Shown: piece by piece, positions 22,543 to 33,067 of the stretch
Layout: the number at the start of each line of letters is the position of its first letter
Position numbering within the stretch: position 1 is the stretch's first letter
Translations under genes and position numbers: made by a program
DNA from: Syngnathus acus
Taxonomy: Eukaryota > Chordata > Actinopteri > Syngnathiformes > Syngnathidae
Direction of reading: 5' to 3'
DNA length: 64,000 bases
Assembly (NCBI RefSeq): GCF_901709675.1
Contig: NC_051093.1
Coordinates: 4,671,053-4,735,052, forward strand
Notes under the pieces: model-generated
Told to the model about the DNA's origin: nothing
Seen by the model: only the letters and a program-made list of their open reading frames with translations
The model's database searches: none

Positions 22543-25500
22543 CGGACACTCTATTAGGTACACCGCCATTTTCAAGTGTACCTAATAACAGGCCACTTTA
22601 TTAGGGAAATATCATGGTCAAAGGTCACAGGTGTCAAGCTCTAGTCCTCGGGGCCGCGTTCCAACATGTTTTCCAAGATTCCCTCGTTAAGTGCACCTGC
22701 GTGAAAAGTTTTAGCTCCTGCAGAATGGGAAGGTGGCTAAAACTTTTCACGCAGGTGCACTTAACGAGGGTAATTTGGAAAACATATTGGAACGCGGCCC
22801 CACGAGGACTGGAGGTCGACACCCCTGGTTTAAGTGAAAAGTGCCACACCCGCCCTCACCCCCACTTTCTGATTGGCTGGTTGATCTGTGACATCACTCG
22901 GACACTCCATTAGGTACACCGCCATTTTCAGGTGTACCTAATAACAGGCCACTTTATTAGGGAAATATCATGGTCAAAGGTCACAGGTGTCAAGCTCTAG
23001 TCCTCGGGGCCGCGTTCCAACATGTTTTCCAAGATTCCCTCGTTAAGTGCACCTGCGTGAAAAGTTTTAGCTCCTGCAGAACGTGAAGGTGGCTAAAACT
23101 TTTCACGCAGGTGCACTTAACGAGGGTAATTTGGAAAACATATTGGAACGCGGCCCCTCGAGGACTGGAGGTCGACACCCCTGGTTTAAGTGAAAAGTGC
23201 CACACCCGCCCTCACCCCCACTTTCTGATTGGCTGGTTGATCTGTGACATCACTCGGACACTCCATTAGGTACACCGCCATTTTCAGGTGTACCTAATAA
23301 CAGGCCACTTTATTAGGGAAATATCATGGTCAAAGGTCACAGGTGTCAAGCTCTAGTCCTCGGGGCCGCGTTCCAACATGTTTTCCAAGATTCCCTCGTT
23401 AAGTGCACCTGCGTGAAAAGTTTTAGCTCCTGCAGAACGTGAAGGTGGCTAAAACTTTTCACGCAGGTGCACTTAACGAGGGTAATTTGGAAAACATATT
23501 GGAACGCGGCCCCTCGAGGACTGGAGGTCGACACCCCTGGTTTACGTGAAAAGTGCCACACCCGCCCTCACCCCCACTTTCTGATTGGCTGGTTGATCTG
23601 TGACATCACTCGGACACTCCATTAGGTACACCGCCATTTTCAGGTGTACCTAATAACAGGCCACTTTATTAGGGAAATATCATGGTCAAAGGTCACAGGT
23701 GTCAAGCTCTAGTCCTCGGGGCCGCGTTCCAACATGTTTTCCAAGATTCCCTCGTTAAGTGCACCTGCGTGAAAAGTTTTAGCTCCTTCAGAACGTGAAA
23801 TTGGCTAAAACTTTTCACGCAGGTGCACTTAACGAGGGTAATTTGGAAAACATATTGGAACGCGGCCCCTCGAGGACTGGAGGTCGACACCCCTGGTTTA
23901 AGTGATAAGTGCCACACCCGCCCTCACCCCCACTTTCTGATGGGCTGGTTGATCTGTGACATCACTCAGACACTCCATTAGGTACACCGCCATTTTCAGG
24001 TGTACCTAATAACAGGCCACTTTATTAGGGAAATATCATGGTCAAAGGTCACAGGTGTCAAGCTCTAGTCCTCGGGGCCGCGTTCCAACATGTTTTCCAA
24101 GATTCCCTCGTTAAGTGCACCTGCGTGAAAAGTTTTAGCTGCTTCAGAACGTGAAAGTGGCTAAAACTTTTCACGCAGGTGCACTTAACGAGGGTAATTT
24201 GGAAAACATATTGGAACGCGGCCCCTCGAGGACTGGAGGTCGACACCCCTGGTTTACGTGAAAAGTGCCACACCCGCCCTCACCCCCACTTTCTGATTGG
24301 CTGGTTGATCTGTGACATCACTCGGACACTCCATTAGGTACACCGCCATTTTCAGGTGTACCTAATAACAGGCCACTTTATTAGGGAAATATCATGGTCA
24401 AAGGTCACAGGTGTCAAGCTCTAGTCCTCGGGGCCGCGTTCCAACATGTTTTCCAAGATTCCCTCGTTAAGTGCACCTGCGTGAAAAGTTTTAGCTCCTG
24501 CAGAACGTGAAGGTGGCTAAAACTTTTCACGCAGGTGCACTTAACGAGGGTAATTTGGAAAACATATTGGAACGCGGCCCCTCGAGGACTGGAGGTCGAC
24601 ACCCCTGGTTTACGTGAAAAGTGCCACACCCGCCCTCACCCCCACTTTCTGATTGGCTGGTTGATCTGTGACATCACTCGGACACTCCATTAGGTACACC
24701 GCCATTTTCAGGTGTACCTAATAACAGGCCACTTTATTAGGGAAATATCATGGTCAAAGGTCACAGGTGTCAAGCTCTAGTCCTCGGGGCCGCGTTCCAA
24801 CATGTTTTCCAAGATTCCCTCGTTAAGTGCACCTGCGTGAAAAGTTTTAGCTCCTTCAGAACGTGAAAGTGGCTAAAACTTTTCACGCAGGTGCAATTAA
24901 CGAGGGTAATTTGGAAAACATATTGGAACGCGGCCCCTCGAGGACTGGAGGTCGACACCCCTGGTTTAAGTGATAAGTGCCACACCCGGCCTCACCCCCA
25001 CTTTCTGATTGGCTGGTTGATCTGTGACATCACTCAGACACTCCATTAGGTACACCGCCATTTTCAGGTGTACCTAACAACAGGCCACTTTATTAGGGAA
25101 ATATCATGGTCAAAGGTCACAGGTGTCAAGCTCTAGTCCTCGGGGCCGCGTTCCAACATGTTTTCCAAGATTCCCTCGTTAAGTGCACCTGCGTGAAAAG
25201 TTTTAGCTCCTGCAGAACGTGAAGGTGGCTAAAACTTTTCACGCAGGTGCACTTAACGAGGGTAATTTGGAAAACATATTGGAACGCGGCCCCTCGAGGA
25301 CTGGAGGTCGACACCCCTGGTTTACGTGAAAAGTGCCACACCCGCCCTCACCCCCACTTTCTGATTGGCTGGTTGATCTGTGACATCACTCGGACATTCC
25401 ATTAGGTACACCGCCATTTTCAGGTGTACCTAATAACAGGCCACTTTATTAGGGAAATATCATGGTCAAAGGTCACAGGTGTCAAGCTCTAGTCCTCGGG

Positions 25501-26814
25501 GCCGCGTTCCAACATGTTTTCCAAGATTCCCTCGTTAAGTGCACCTGCGTGAAAAGTTTTAGCTCCTGCAGAACGTGAAGGTGGCTAAAACTTTTCACGC
25601 AGGTGCACTTAACGAGGGTAATTTGGAAAACATATTGGAACGCGGCCCCTCGAGGACTGGAGGTCGACACCCCTGGTTTACGTGAAAAGTGCCACACCCG
25701 CCCTCACCCCCACTTTCTGATTGGCTGGTTGATCTGTGACATCACTCGGACACTCCATTAGGTACACCGCCATTTTCAGGTGTACCTAATAACAGGCCAC
25801 TTTATTAGGGAAATATCATGGTCAAAGGTCACAGGTGTCAAGCTCTAGTCCTCGGGGCCGCGTTCCAACATGTTTTCCAAGATTCCCTCGTTAAGTGCAC
25901 CTGCGTGAAAAGTTTTAGCTCCTGCAGAACGTGAAGGTGGCTAAAACTTTTCACGCAGGTGCACTTAACGAGGGAATCTTGGAAAACATATTGGAACGCG
26001 GCCCCTCGAGGACTGGAAGTCGACACCCCTGGTTTACGTGAAAAGTGCCACACCCGCCCTCACCCCCACTTTCTGATTGGCTGGTTGATCTGTGACATCA
26101 CTCGGACACTCCATTAGGTACACCGCCATTTTCAGGTGTACCTAATAACAGGCCACTTTATTAGGGAAATATCATGGTCAAAGGTCACAGGTGTCAAGCT
26201 CTAGTCCTCGGGGCCGCGTTCCAACATGTTTTCCAAGATTCCCTCGTTAAGTGCACCTGCGTGAAAAGTTTTAGCTCCTGCAGAACGTGAAGGTGGCTAA
26301 AACTTTTCACGCAGGTGCACTTAACGAGGGTAATTTGGAAAACATATTGGAACGCGGCCCCTCGAGGACTGGAGGTCGACACCCCTGGTTTAAGTGAAAA
26401 GTGCCACACCCGCCCTCACCCCCACTTTCTGATTGGCTGGTTGATCTGTGACATCACTCGGACACTCCATTAGGTACACCGCCATTTTCAGGTGTACCTA
26501 ATAACAGGCCACTTTATTAGGGAAATATCATGGTCAAAGGTCACAGGTGTCAAGCTCTAGTCCTCGGGGCCGCGTTCCAACATATTTTCCAAGATTCCCT
26601 CGTTAAGTGCACCTGCGTGAAAAGTTTTAGCTCCTGCAGAACGGGAAGGTGGCTAAAACTTTTCACGCAGGTGCACTTAACGAGGGTAATTTGGAAAACA
26701 TATTGGAACGCGGCCCCTCGAGGACTAGAGGTCGACACCCCTGGTTTAAGTGAAAAGTGCCACACCCGCCCTCACCCCCACTTTCTGATTGGCTGTTTGA
26801 CCTGTGACGTCACA
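22543..26814 (+). repeat. Tandem array: 12 units of exactly 356 bp, each a large hairpin
   Basis: CGGACACTC(C/T) (with rare variants) recurs every 356 bp; 12 units fill 4272 bp with no length change. In unit 1 the order is as follows. A small palindrome (22552-22588) comes first. Then a 200-bp palindrome (22628-22827) has arms of about 85-90 bp around a 20-base loop. Then come a CACCC/GC box (about 22844-22855), an inverted CCAAT box (ATTGG, 22872-22876) and a CRE-like TGACATCA (22889-22896). Units differ by only a few substitutions, some shared between non-adjacent units (for example the TTCAGAACG variants near 23790, 24150 and 24860). The 71-codon open frame in each unit is a by-product of repetition. 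Confidence 0.95.
22628..22827. mobile_element. Palindromic hAT-like MITE inside each array unit (first copy shown)
   Basis: The ends CAGGTGTCAAGCTCTAGTCC and its imperfect complement ending GTCGACACCCCTG resemble a common fish palindromic MITE with CAGGGGTGTC... termini. It accounts for the size difference between the 157-bp and 356-bp units (199 bp). It repeats 12 times at 356-bp steps. Confidence 0.7.
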
Positions 26815-27065
26815 CAGACACTCCATGAGGTACACCGCCATTTTCAGGTGTACCTAATAACAGGCCACTTCATTAGGGAAAATCATGGCCAAAGCTTAAC
26901 TGAAAGTGAAAAGTGCCACACCCGCCCTCACCCCCACTTTCTGATTGGCTGTTTGATCTGTGACGTCATTCGGACAGTCTTTTAGGTACTCCACCATTTA
27001 CAGGTTCATTCGCGAAGATTCACGAGTGAGTGATAGACAGCGTTGCTGCTATGCCAGCTGACACA

Positions 27066-27187
27066 CGTTATGCCGACATTGATGTTTTGATTTTGCATTT
27101 GTTGGATTGTAGTTGATGGTGTTATTATACCGAATGTGTTTGTGTTTGAATAAAAGGTTGAAAAGAAAAATCCGTTATGCCGACATT
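27066..27187 (+). mobile_element. Short retroposed insertion with 15-bp target duplication in the right arm
   Basis: CGTTATGCCGACATT is directly repeated at 27066-27080 and 27173-27187. Between them are 92 bp ending with AATAAAAGG and an A-rich tail. This is the signature of an RNA-mediated insertion. The left arm lacks it. Source transcript unknown. Confidence 0.7.
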
Positions 27188-27230
27188 TGTTATTTTGGGG
27201 TACACCAACTCATATAACAACGTAAAACAC

Positions 27231-27421
27231 TTTTTTGTTGTTGAGTTTTTCCTTGCCCTCCTGGGAGTTTAAGATCAGGGGATGTTTGAGAATATTTGTC
27301 ATTTTTCACATGTCCTGAGTGTTGTTAGTCACCTAAATGTTGAACAGAGGCTGTGATGTACCGAAATCAAATTCCTTGTTTGGCACGCTCAAACATGGCG
27401 AATAAAAACTCTTGAATCTTG
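27231..27421 (+). repeat. LINE 3'-end insertion in the right arm
   Basis: This stretch interrupts the arm homology and is absent from the left arm. It ends AATAAAAACTCTTGAATCTTG, a short tandem tail of the LINE type. Limits are approximate. Confidence 0.55.
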
Positions 27422-28231
27422 AATATTGTAATATAAAGCAGTTAACCAAATGTCAGATTTTAATTGGCAAATACAAAAACAAGGAATAAAACACCAGACA
27501 AGTTTTAACATGTTTATTTAAAAAAAATATATAAAAAAATAATAATATTTAAAGTACATTTCAAACCAGCAATCCAATGTGAAATTGCAATCGATATATC
27601 GGATAACAATATTTAGGCGTATATATGCATACACGTTATTTAAAAACTACTATAAGTGTTATAAAATCAAGATTACCCAAAGAGAAGCATAATCTCCCCG
27701 TTGTTGCATAACGGCGCATCCCTTCATGCAATAAAGTTAGCCGTTATCTTGGAGAAAACGTACATAAAAGAAGTGATGTTTCAGTGAGTGGTTCTTTCTT
27801 TCCTTGGCAAATCGTAAATCGACATTCTGGCTTACATAGTTGACGCCAGGAGGGAGACGCAACACGTTCACTGACTGATCCGTTGATGCACGGGGGGAAG
27901 AAAGGCAGTTCACCCATGAACTCGTTCGCGAACGGGAAAGTCAGGATTCGTTCCCTCACTGATCCGTTCTCGCGATGAACTGGAAATGCAAATCACTCAC
28001 TCGTTCACTCACAGATCCGTTCCGTTGGTGAACGGGAAATGCAATTCACGACTCGTTCGTGAACGGGAAGTTACGTCATTTTCTTCTTCGTTTTGTTTTA
28101 CGGCGAGGTGGCACCAGCTTCAATGCGCATTACCGACACCTACTGGTTGAAGTCATATGAACTGAAAAAGGTCTCGTTCACTGAAATGATTTGTTCTTTT
28201 GAACGAATCGTTCACTCACGAGCCAACACTA

Positions 28232-28428
28232 GTTCAAAAGTAAAAAGAGAAGTCCCAATGATAGTCACACACACATCTGGGTGTGGTGAAATTTGTCCCC
28301 CGCATCTTACCCATCCCCGAGGGGCGCAGTATGAATGGGTCCCATTTTTATAGTACGAACCGGCCGAGGTTTGAACCCATAACCTTCCCGTCTCAGGGCG
28401 GACACTCTACCACTAGGCCACTTCACTT
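28232..28428 (-). repeat. tRNA-derived SINE
   Basis: On the - strand it begins GTGGCCTAGTGGTAGAGTGT (A box) with GGTTCAAACC (B box) about 45 bp on. It continues through a body with a GGACAAATTTCACCACAC block to a T-rich 3' tail ending at the foldback element's right terminus. Confidence 0.75.
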
Positions 28429-28431
28429 AGC

Positions 28432-29745
28432 TGTAAAAAGATCAAAACCAACAGAATGCATGAACTCACAACAAATGACTCCTGCAAATCAGTGTGACTT
28501 CTGCTGTTGCCTTTGCGAGACCAGATATGCGTCATCATGAATTTACACGATAAATCAGATGATCGGACCTCCCCAGTGGAGGCTCTGACGAATCCCTGAG
28601 ACCGACTCACCGAACCCAGGTTAACAATCACTGGTGTCGTGGTACACTCGCCTGTGTTGTGTGCAAGCACCACGAGTTCGATTCCTGCATATGACAGTGT
28701 GCATGTGTGCGTGCGTGATTTAACAATAAGTCCTCTTCTACGATAAATATAAATAATAATTTGACGGGGTTGTGCGTGTGTGAAAAAACTAAATTTGACA
28801 ATGCACAAAAACTTTGTGAGATTATGAGAAGACTTTACCTTACATCAATCTTAAGACTAACCCAATTCAGAACTAATGTTAGAAAATTATTCCAAAATAT
28901 AATGAAACAAGGTACTTTGTGAAGATTAATTTTGCAATTCAAGAATATAATACAGTATGTGACTCGGTAAAACAAAAAATGCTGCCCTCACAATTGAGAA
29001 TTAACAAATGGAATTGGCAGGAATCAGCAGGAATCAGATAATAAAACTATATAAATAGAAATACTTCTAACATCTGCCAGACATTTTGGAGTATAGCCTA
29101 ATGTGAAATCACCACGGTAGATCTGCATTATTAATGGGACATTTGAGGTCAGGAGTAGGAAAGAATAGGTAAACAGGTGGTCTTGAGGTCAGAGGTGGGA
29201 GTAAGAAGTGTGTGTATGGCATGTGGTGGGGCTTCATCGCACCAAATCCAACTTGAAAGCAGGCCTGCTCGAGCCAGAATCACAACAGACAGAAGCAGTT
29301 TCTTCTAAAGTAGTAGACAGTTGACCTGGGTCCAAAGGACCACACGTCGGTATTTGTCACTGGCTCGACTGTGCACTGTATTCGTCGTCCCAAGGTTACG
29401 GCCGAGCTGCTGTGTGAAGAGCAAATCAGGCGGCTTATATTTAGCCTCGCAAATGGCGTTCTGTGGATTATGTCTTGTGGCTCTCCGGTTTCGTCTTCAA
29501 CGCCTCTGCCTAGCATGACGGGGCTGCGGTCCGAGCTATTCAGGTGAGGCTCAGTGTCATGTTCTTCCGCACCGGTTCGTCTTCCAGGCAATTTTTTACT
29601 GCACGCTCGGCACACAAACCCGAGGGATAGTTGCGGTCCGCCACCGTCTTCCTCCCGGCGTTGAAAAGCTTTTCCCTCAGCACTCGCACCAGACCAGCAG
29701 ATCAGCAGCGCCGGAGGTTGTTTCGCCAGCCTACTCTTGGCAATT
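28432..29745. other. Spacer and tecr 5' flank
   Basis: AT-rich DNA without a supported exon up to about 29290. The GC-richer 29290-29745 is likely tecr promoter and 5' UTR. A long antisense ORF over tecr exon 1 is not credible. Confidence 0.4.
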
Positions 29746-32047
29746 ATGGATGTCCTGGCCTTAGAGGCAAAAAATCCAAACGGTTCCGAGCCCGAGAAGA
29801 AGACTTCATCCAGACCCAGACCGAAACCAGCTAAAAAGCCCAAAAGGATTGTTTACTTTGAGGTAGAGATTGTGGATGGGAAGACTAAAGAGAAATTACT
29901 GTTGCTGGACAAGGTAAGAGTGTTGGCCGGTATTATTTTCGGATGATAAAGTATTTTTAAATCATTGCATCGAGAGCGCAGATGTTTAGTCCTTGACCTT
30001 ACACAAGTAAGACAGCTGAAGAATGTGAAGCATGTTGGAGGTTTTATAGTTAACTTTGGCACCTCCTAGGATGACTTTGATGTTCTGTCATTTTGGACAA
30101 ACTATGACATCATTGCAGTCGTCAAGATCAGTGCTGTTATTAAAACCAAAATTGTGTTTGCCTTGTGATTTCAGGTGGAGCCAACTGCCACTGTTTTGGA
30201 TATTAAGGCTTTGTTTCACAAATCATGTACGTAGGTTTAAAAGAAGAAGAAAGAAAAAATACCTTTTAATGTTTCACTACAGGTGTGTCCATTTTGACAG
30301 ATCCAAAGTGGTACCCTGCGAGACAATCTCTACGCTTAGATCCAAGTAGGTGCAACAGGTCAGGTTACAATATCCGGGAGGTCATCGAGAGCCAGATTTT
30401 TTTTTTCTTCTCTTCCTCAGAAACAAAGTGTCTCAGGGATGAGGAAGTCCTCCAAACACTTCCTGTGGGAACCACAGCCAGCTTCTACTTTAGTGACCTT
30501 GGTCCACAACTCACATGGGGGACTGTGAGTTCCCAACCCACACACAGATTTTGTTTTGATGGTGTCTATAATTGCACGATGATAGTGGCGGGTGTTAAGA
30601 TACGGATTAAGTTGGGTAAGTCCCTTCCGAAGGGCCAGGTAGCAAATAAACAGTCGACATACTGAGTGTGACACCCAAAAGGCCATTTGCGGTCGTTTGT
30701 TTTGCTCTCACCTCCCGCAGTGTCTATTTATCCCGGGACATCTAATCTCATGGCCCCATTTCTCTCCAAGGTGTTTATCCCCCCACCCTCATCCAGGGTT
30801 CTTGACTCCCTCACAGTGCCAGGTTGTTGCCCACCATGTTGCTTCTGAACCTTTACATGAGCACTATTTTACAGATCAGAACCAAGAAACTAAGTCAAGA
30901 TCATCACTTTGAGAGCAAGTCACTGAGATCCAGTTTTTGTGACAGACTGTCAAAATAAATTTGACCTCTGCTTACTTTTTTAGGTGTTCCTTGCAGAGTG
31001 TGTGGGTCCACTGGTCATCTATTTAATGTTCTACTTCCGCCTCCCGTTCATCTACGCTCCAAAATATGACTTCACCGCCAGCAAGAACTGGGTCGTACAG
31101 TCAGTGTCAGTTTTTTTTATTTTCTTCCCATCATTATATTTTAATTTTTTTTTTTTTTGCGCAGTTCTGCTTGCATCTGTCACTCTTTACATTACATCAA
31201 GAGGATTCTGGAGACGCTTTTTGTTCACCGCATCTCACACGGGACCATGCCTCTACGGAACATCTTTAAAGTGAGTCCGCTGTGTGCGTGTCAGCAAAAT
31301 ATGACTCAGCAAGTATTAAATGGTAATCATTGCAGAATTGCGGATTTTACTGGTGTACCGCAGCTTGGATGGCGTACTATATCAACCACCCGCTCTACAC
31401 GCCACCACGTAAGTGTCATCTTTACGTATGCGCCACTCGAGTTTGTTCATTCAGCAGTTCATACTTTTTTTTTTTTTAGTTTACGGGCAACAGCAGGTGA
31501 ATGTTGGACTTTACGTTTTCCTGGTAGGTTTAAAATTAAAATCAGTGCTCTGAATATAACTATGTACTCATGTTTTTTTTTCTTTTGCACACAGTTTTGC
31601 CAAGTTGGGAATTTCTCCATCCACATAGCACTTCGTAACCTTAGACAGCCAGGTATTTAAATTGTTTGACAGTATATTTGCATGAGTTGAAAATTTATTT
31701 CATGTCATCTTAGGTTCAAAATCCAAGAAGATTCCTTACCCGACGAAGAATCCCTTCACGTGGGTTTTCTGGCTGGTGTCTTGTCCAAACTACACATATG
31801 AGGTCAATTAGCAATCTTTTTTTTTTTAGTGCAGCTTTTTTGTGTGTGTTCATTAGTGTGTGTATGTGTTTAGGTGGGCTCGTGGATGGGCTTCAGTGTG
31901 ATGACGCAGTGCCTGCCCGTGGCTCTCTTCACTCTGGCCGCTTTTGTGCAGATGAGCGTGTGGGCCCGAGGCAAACACCGCGCCTACTTAAGGGAATTCA
32001 AGGACTACCCCAGCCTGCGTTCTCCTATACTACCATTCATCCTCTAG
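29746..32047 (+). CDS. tecr: TECR, trans-2,3-enoyl-CoA reductase
   Basis: Eleven exons: 29746-29913, 30175-30226, 30301-30345, 30421-30524, 30984-31099, 31165-31270, 31336-31408, 31480-31523, 31595-31652, 31714-31802 and 31874-32047. They give 342 residues. The enzyme performs the last step of very-long-chain fatty acid elongation in the ER membrane, reducing trans-2-enoyl-CoA with NADPH; it also acts in sphingosine degradation. It has an N-terminal ubiquitin-like region ([47 protein letters not shown]). Several membrane segments and the steroid 5-alpha-reductase C-terminal domain follow ([42 protein letters not shown]...PFIL). The first exon adds about 34 residues ahead of the point where the main human isoform starts. 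The first ATG in frame is 29746. Intact. Confidence 0.96.
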
Positions 32048-33067
32048 AGCGCCACGTGTACTTTTTTCCTATCAGGGGCCATTTTTGTTTATGTCCTCCC
32101 AGGGTGGTTCAAAATGTATTTCAAAATGAATGCAACAAAGCCCAATTAGAAATTACAGGTGTCCTTTTTCTTTTCAGCAATGTTGTAATTGTTTTGACAT
32201 TTGCATGGCGATCTGCGTACTGTAAATCTCTAAAGGTCACGGGATGTACCGTCAACGTTTTGCTGCTTAAAGTCTTAAAGTTTGCGGTATGCTAGCTAAG
32301 GCTATTGAAGAGCCTCCTGAAGGTGGTTTGTTTGTATTGATTAATTTACCGACTGAATACAGTCAGCATGTAACATGGCTTCATGATTGTGTTCACGCTA
32401 CAAGCGAGACGCTTTCTTCATCTGTACCGAACATTGCCAAACAAAAATTAAACCGATAGGTCAAACAGGCGTGAACTTTATTTGTGACTCTTGTCGGAAG
32501 CATGGACTGATTGATTTTAAAATTAAAAAAAAAATGCTACAAGCTATGGAATGTTACACGCTTCAAATGAATGACTTGTATCACAACACGAACAAAGCGG
32601 CAGACGATTAACACTGAAAATATTGCATGTGGTCCACCGCGTTGGCCTTTTAAATCTTCAATATTGCCTGTTTTGTTTTTTTATGATCAACCACGTGTCG
32701 CCGCTAACAAAACGCAATGAGGTACATAACGAGAGAAATGAACACGGAAGGTCACGTGTTAGCAGCTACGCCAGGAACTGGATGTGTGTACACGTAACAC
32801 GCGAGGGTTTTGTTTTAGCTGCGAGACTTTGGTGGGAGTCAGAGGCGAAACGCGTCGCAGTCAGAAAGTCCACAGGAAGTGCACGTGTGGCTTTTCTTAA
32901 AGGGCCACTGCTCCTTTTGCACGGGGGAGAACGAGGATCATGAGAGGTAGGATGATTGTTTTGTCACAGGTCCTTTCCTTCCTCCACACGTCAATATATG
33001 CATCGTGTGGCAGGATCCTAGTGGAAGAGTTCACTCGCTCTTCCCCCGACGTAGTCCGTGCCTACCA
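32048..33067. other. Convergent spacer between tecr and samd1
   Basis: Both genes end here tail to tail. No supported ORF. It probably holds the two 3' UTRs. Confidence 0.4.

Larger units (their letters stand above)
21180..28231. mobile_element. 7-kb foldback (long inverted repeat) DNA element enclosing a satellite array
   Basis: The left arm (21180 to about 22400) and right arm (about 26815-28231) are reverse complements over most of their length. Shared blocks include CAGTTCATATGACTTCAACC (left) with its complement near 28140, the GCGCCGTTATGCAACAACGG block near 21605 with its complement near 27700, and GTGTTTTACGTTGTG near 21932 with its complement near 27220. Both outer ends read TAGTGNTG inward, which fits hAT-type termini. 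No transposase ORF is visible, so it is non-autonomous. No 8-bp target duplication was found: the right end abuts a SINE. The core is the 12-copy 356-bp array. The right arm carries two extra insertions. Confidence 0.75.

Noticed and set aside
22634-26765. Series of 71-codon ORFs (MWHFS...PRTRA) on the - strand, one per 356 bp
   Set aside because: They are conserved only because the DNA unit is repeated. The frame runs through a palindromic MITE, has no family resemblance, and changes are not biased to synonymous sites.
22543-26814. CRISPR-like array
   Set aside because: Vertebrate DNA; repeats are 356 bp and directly abutting with no unique spacers.
29280-29843. 187-codon ORF antisense to tecr exon 1
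   Set aside because: It is the complement of a real coding exon and GC-rich promoter; no domain and no splice context.
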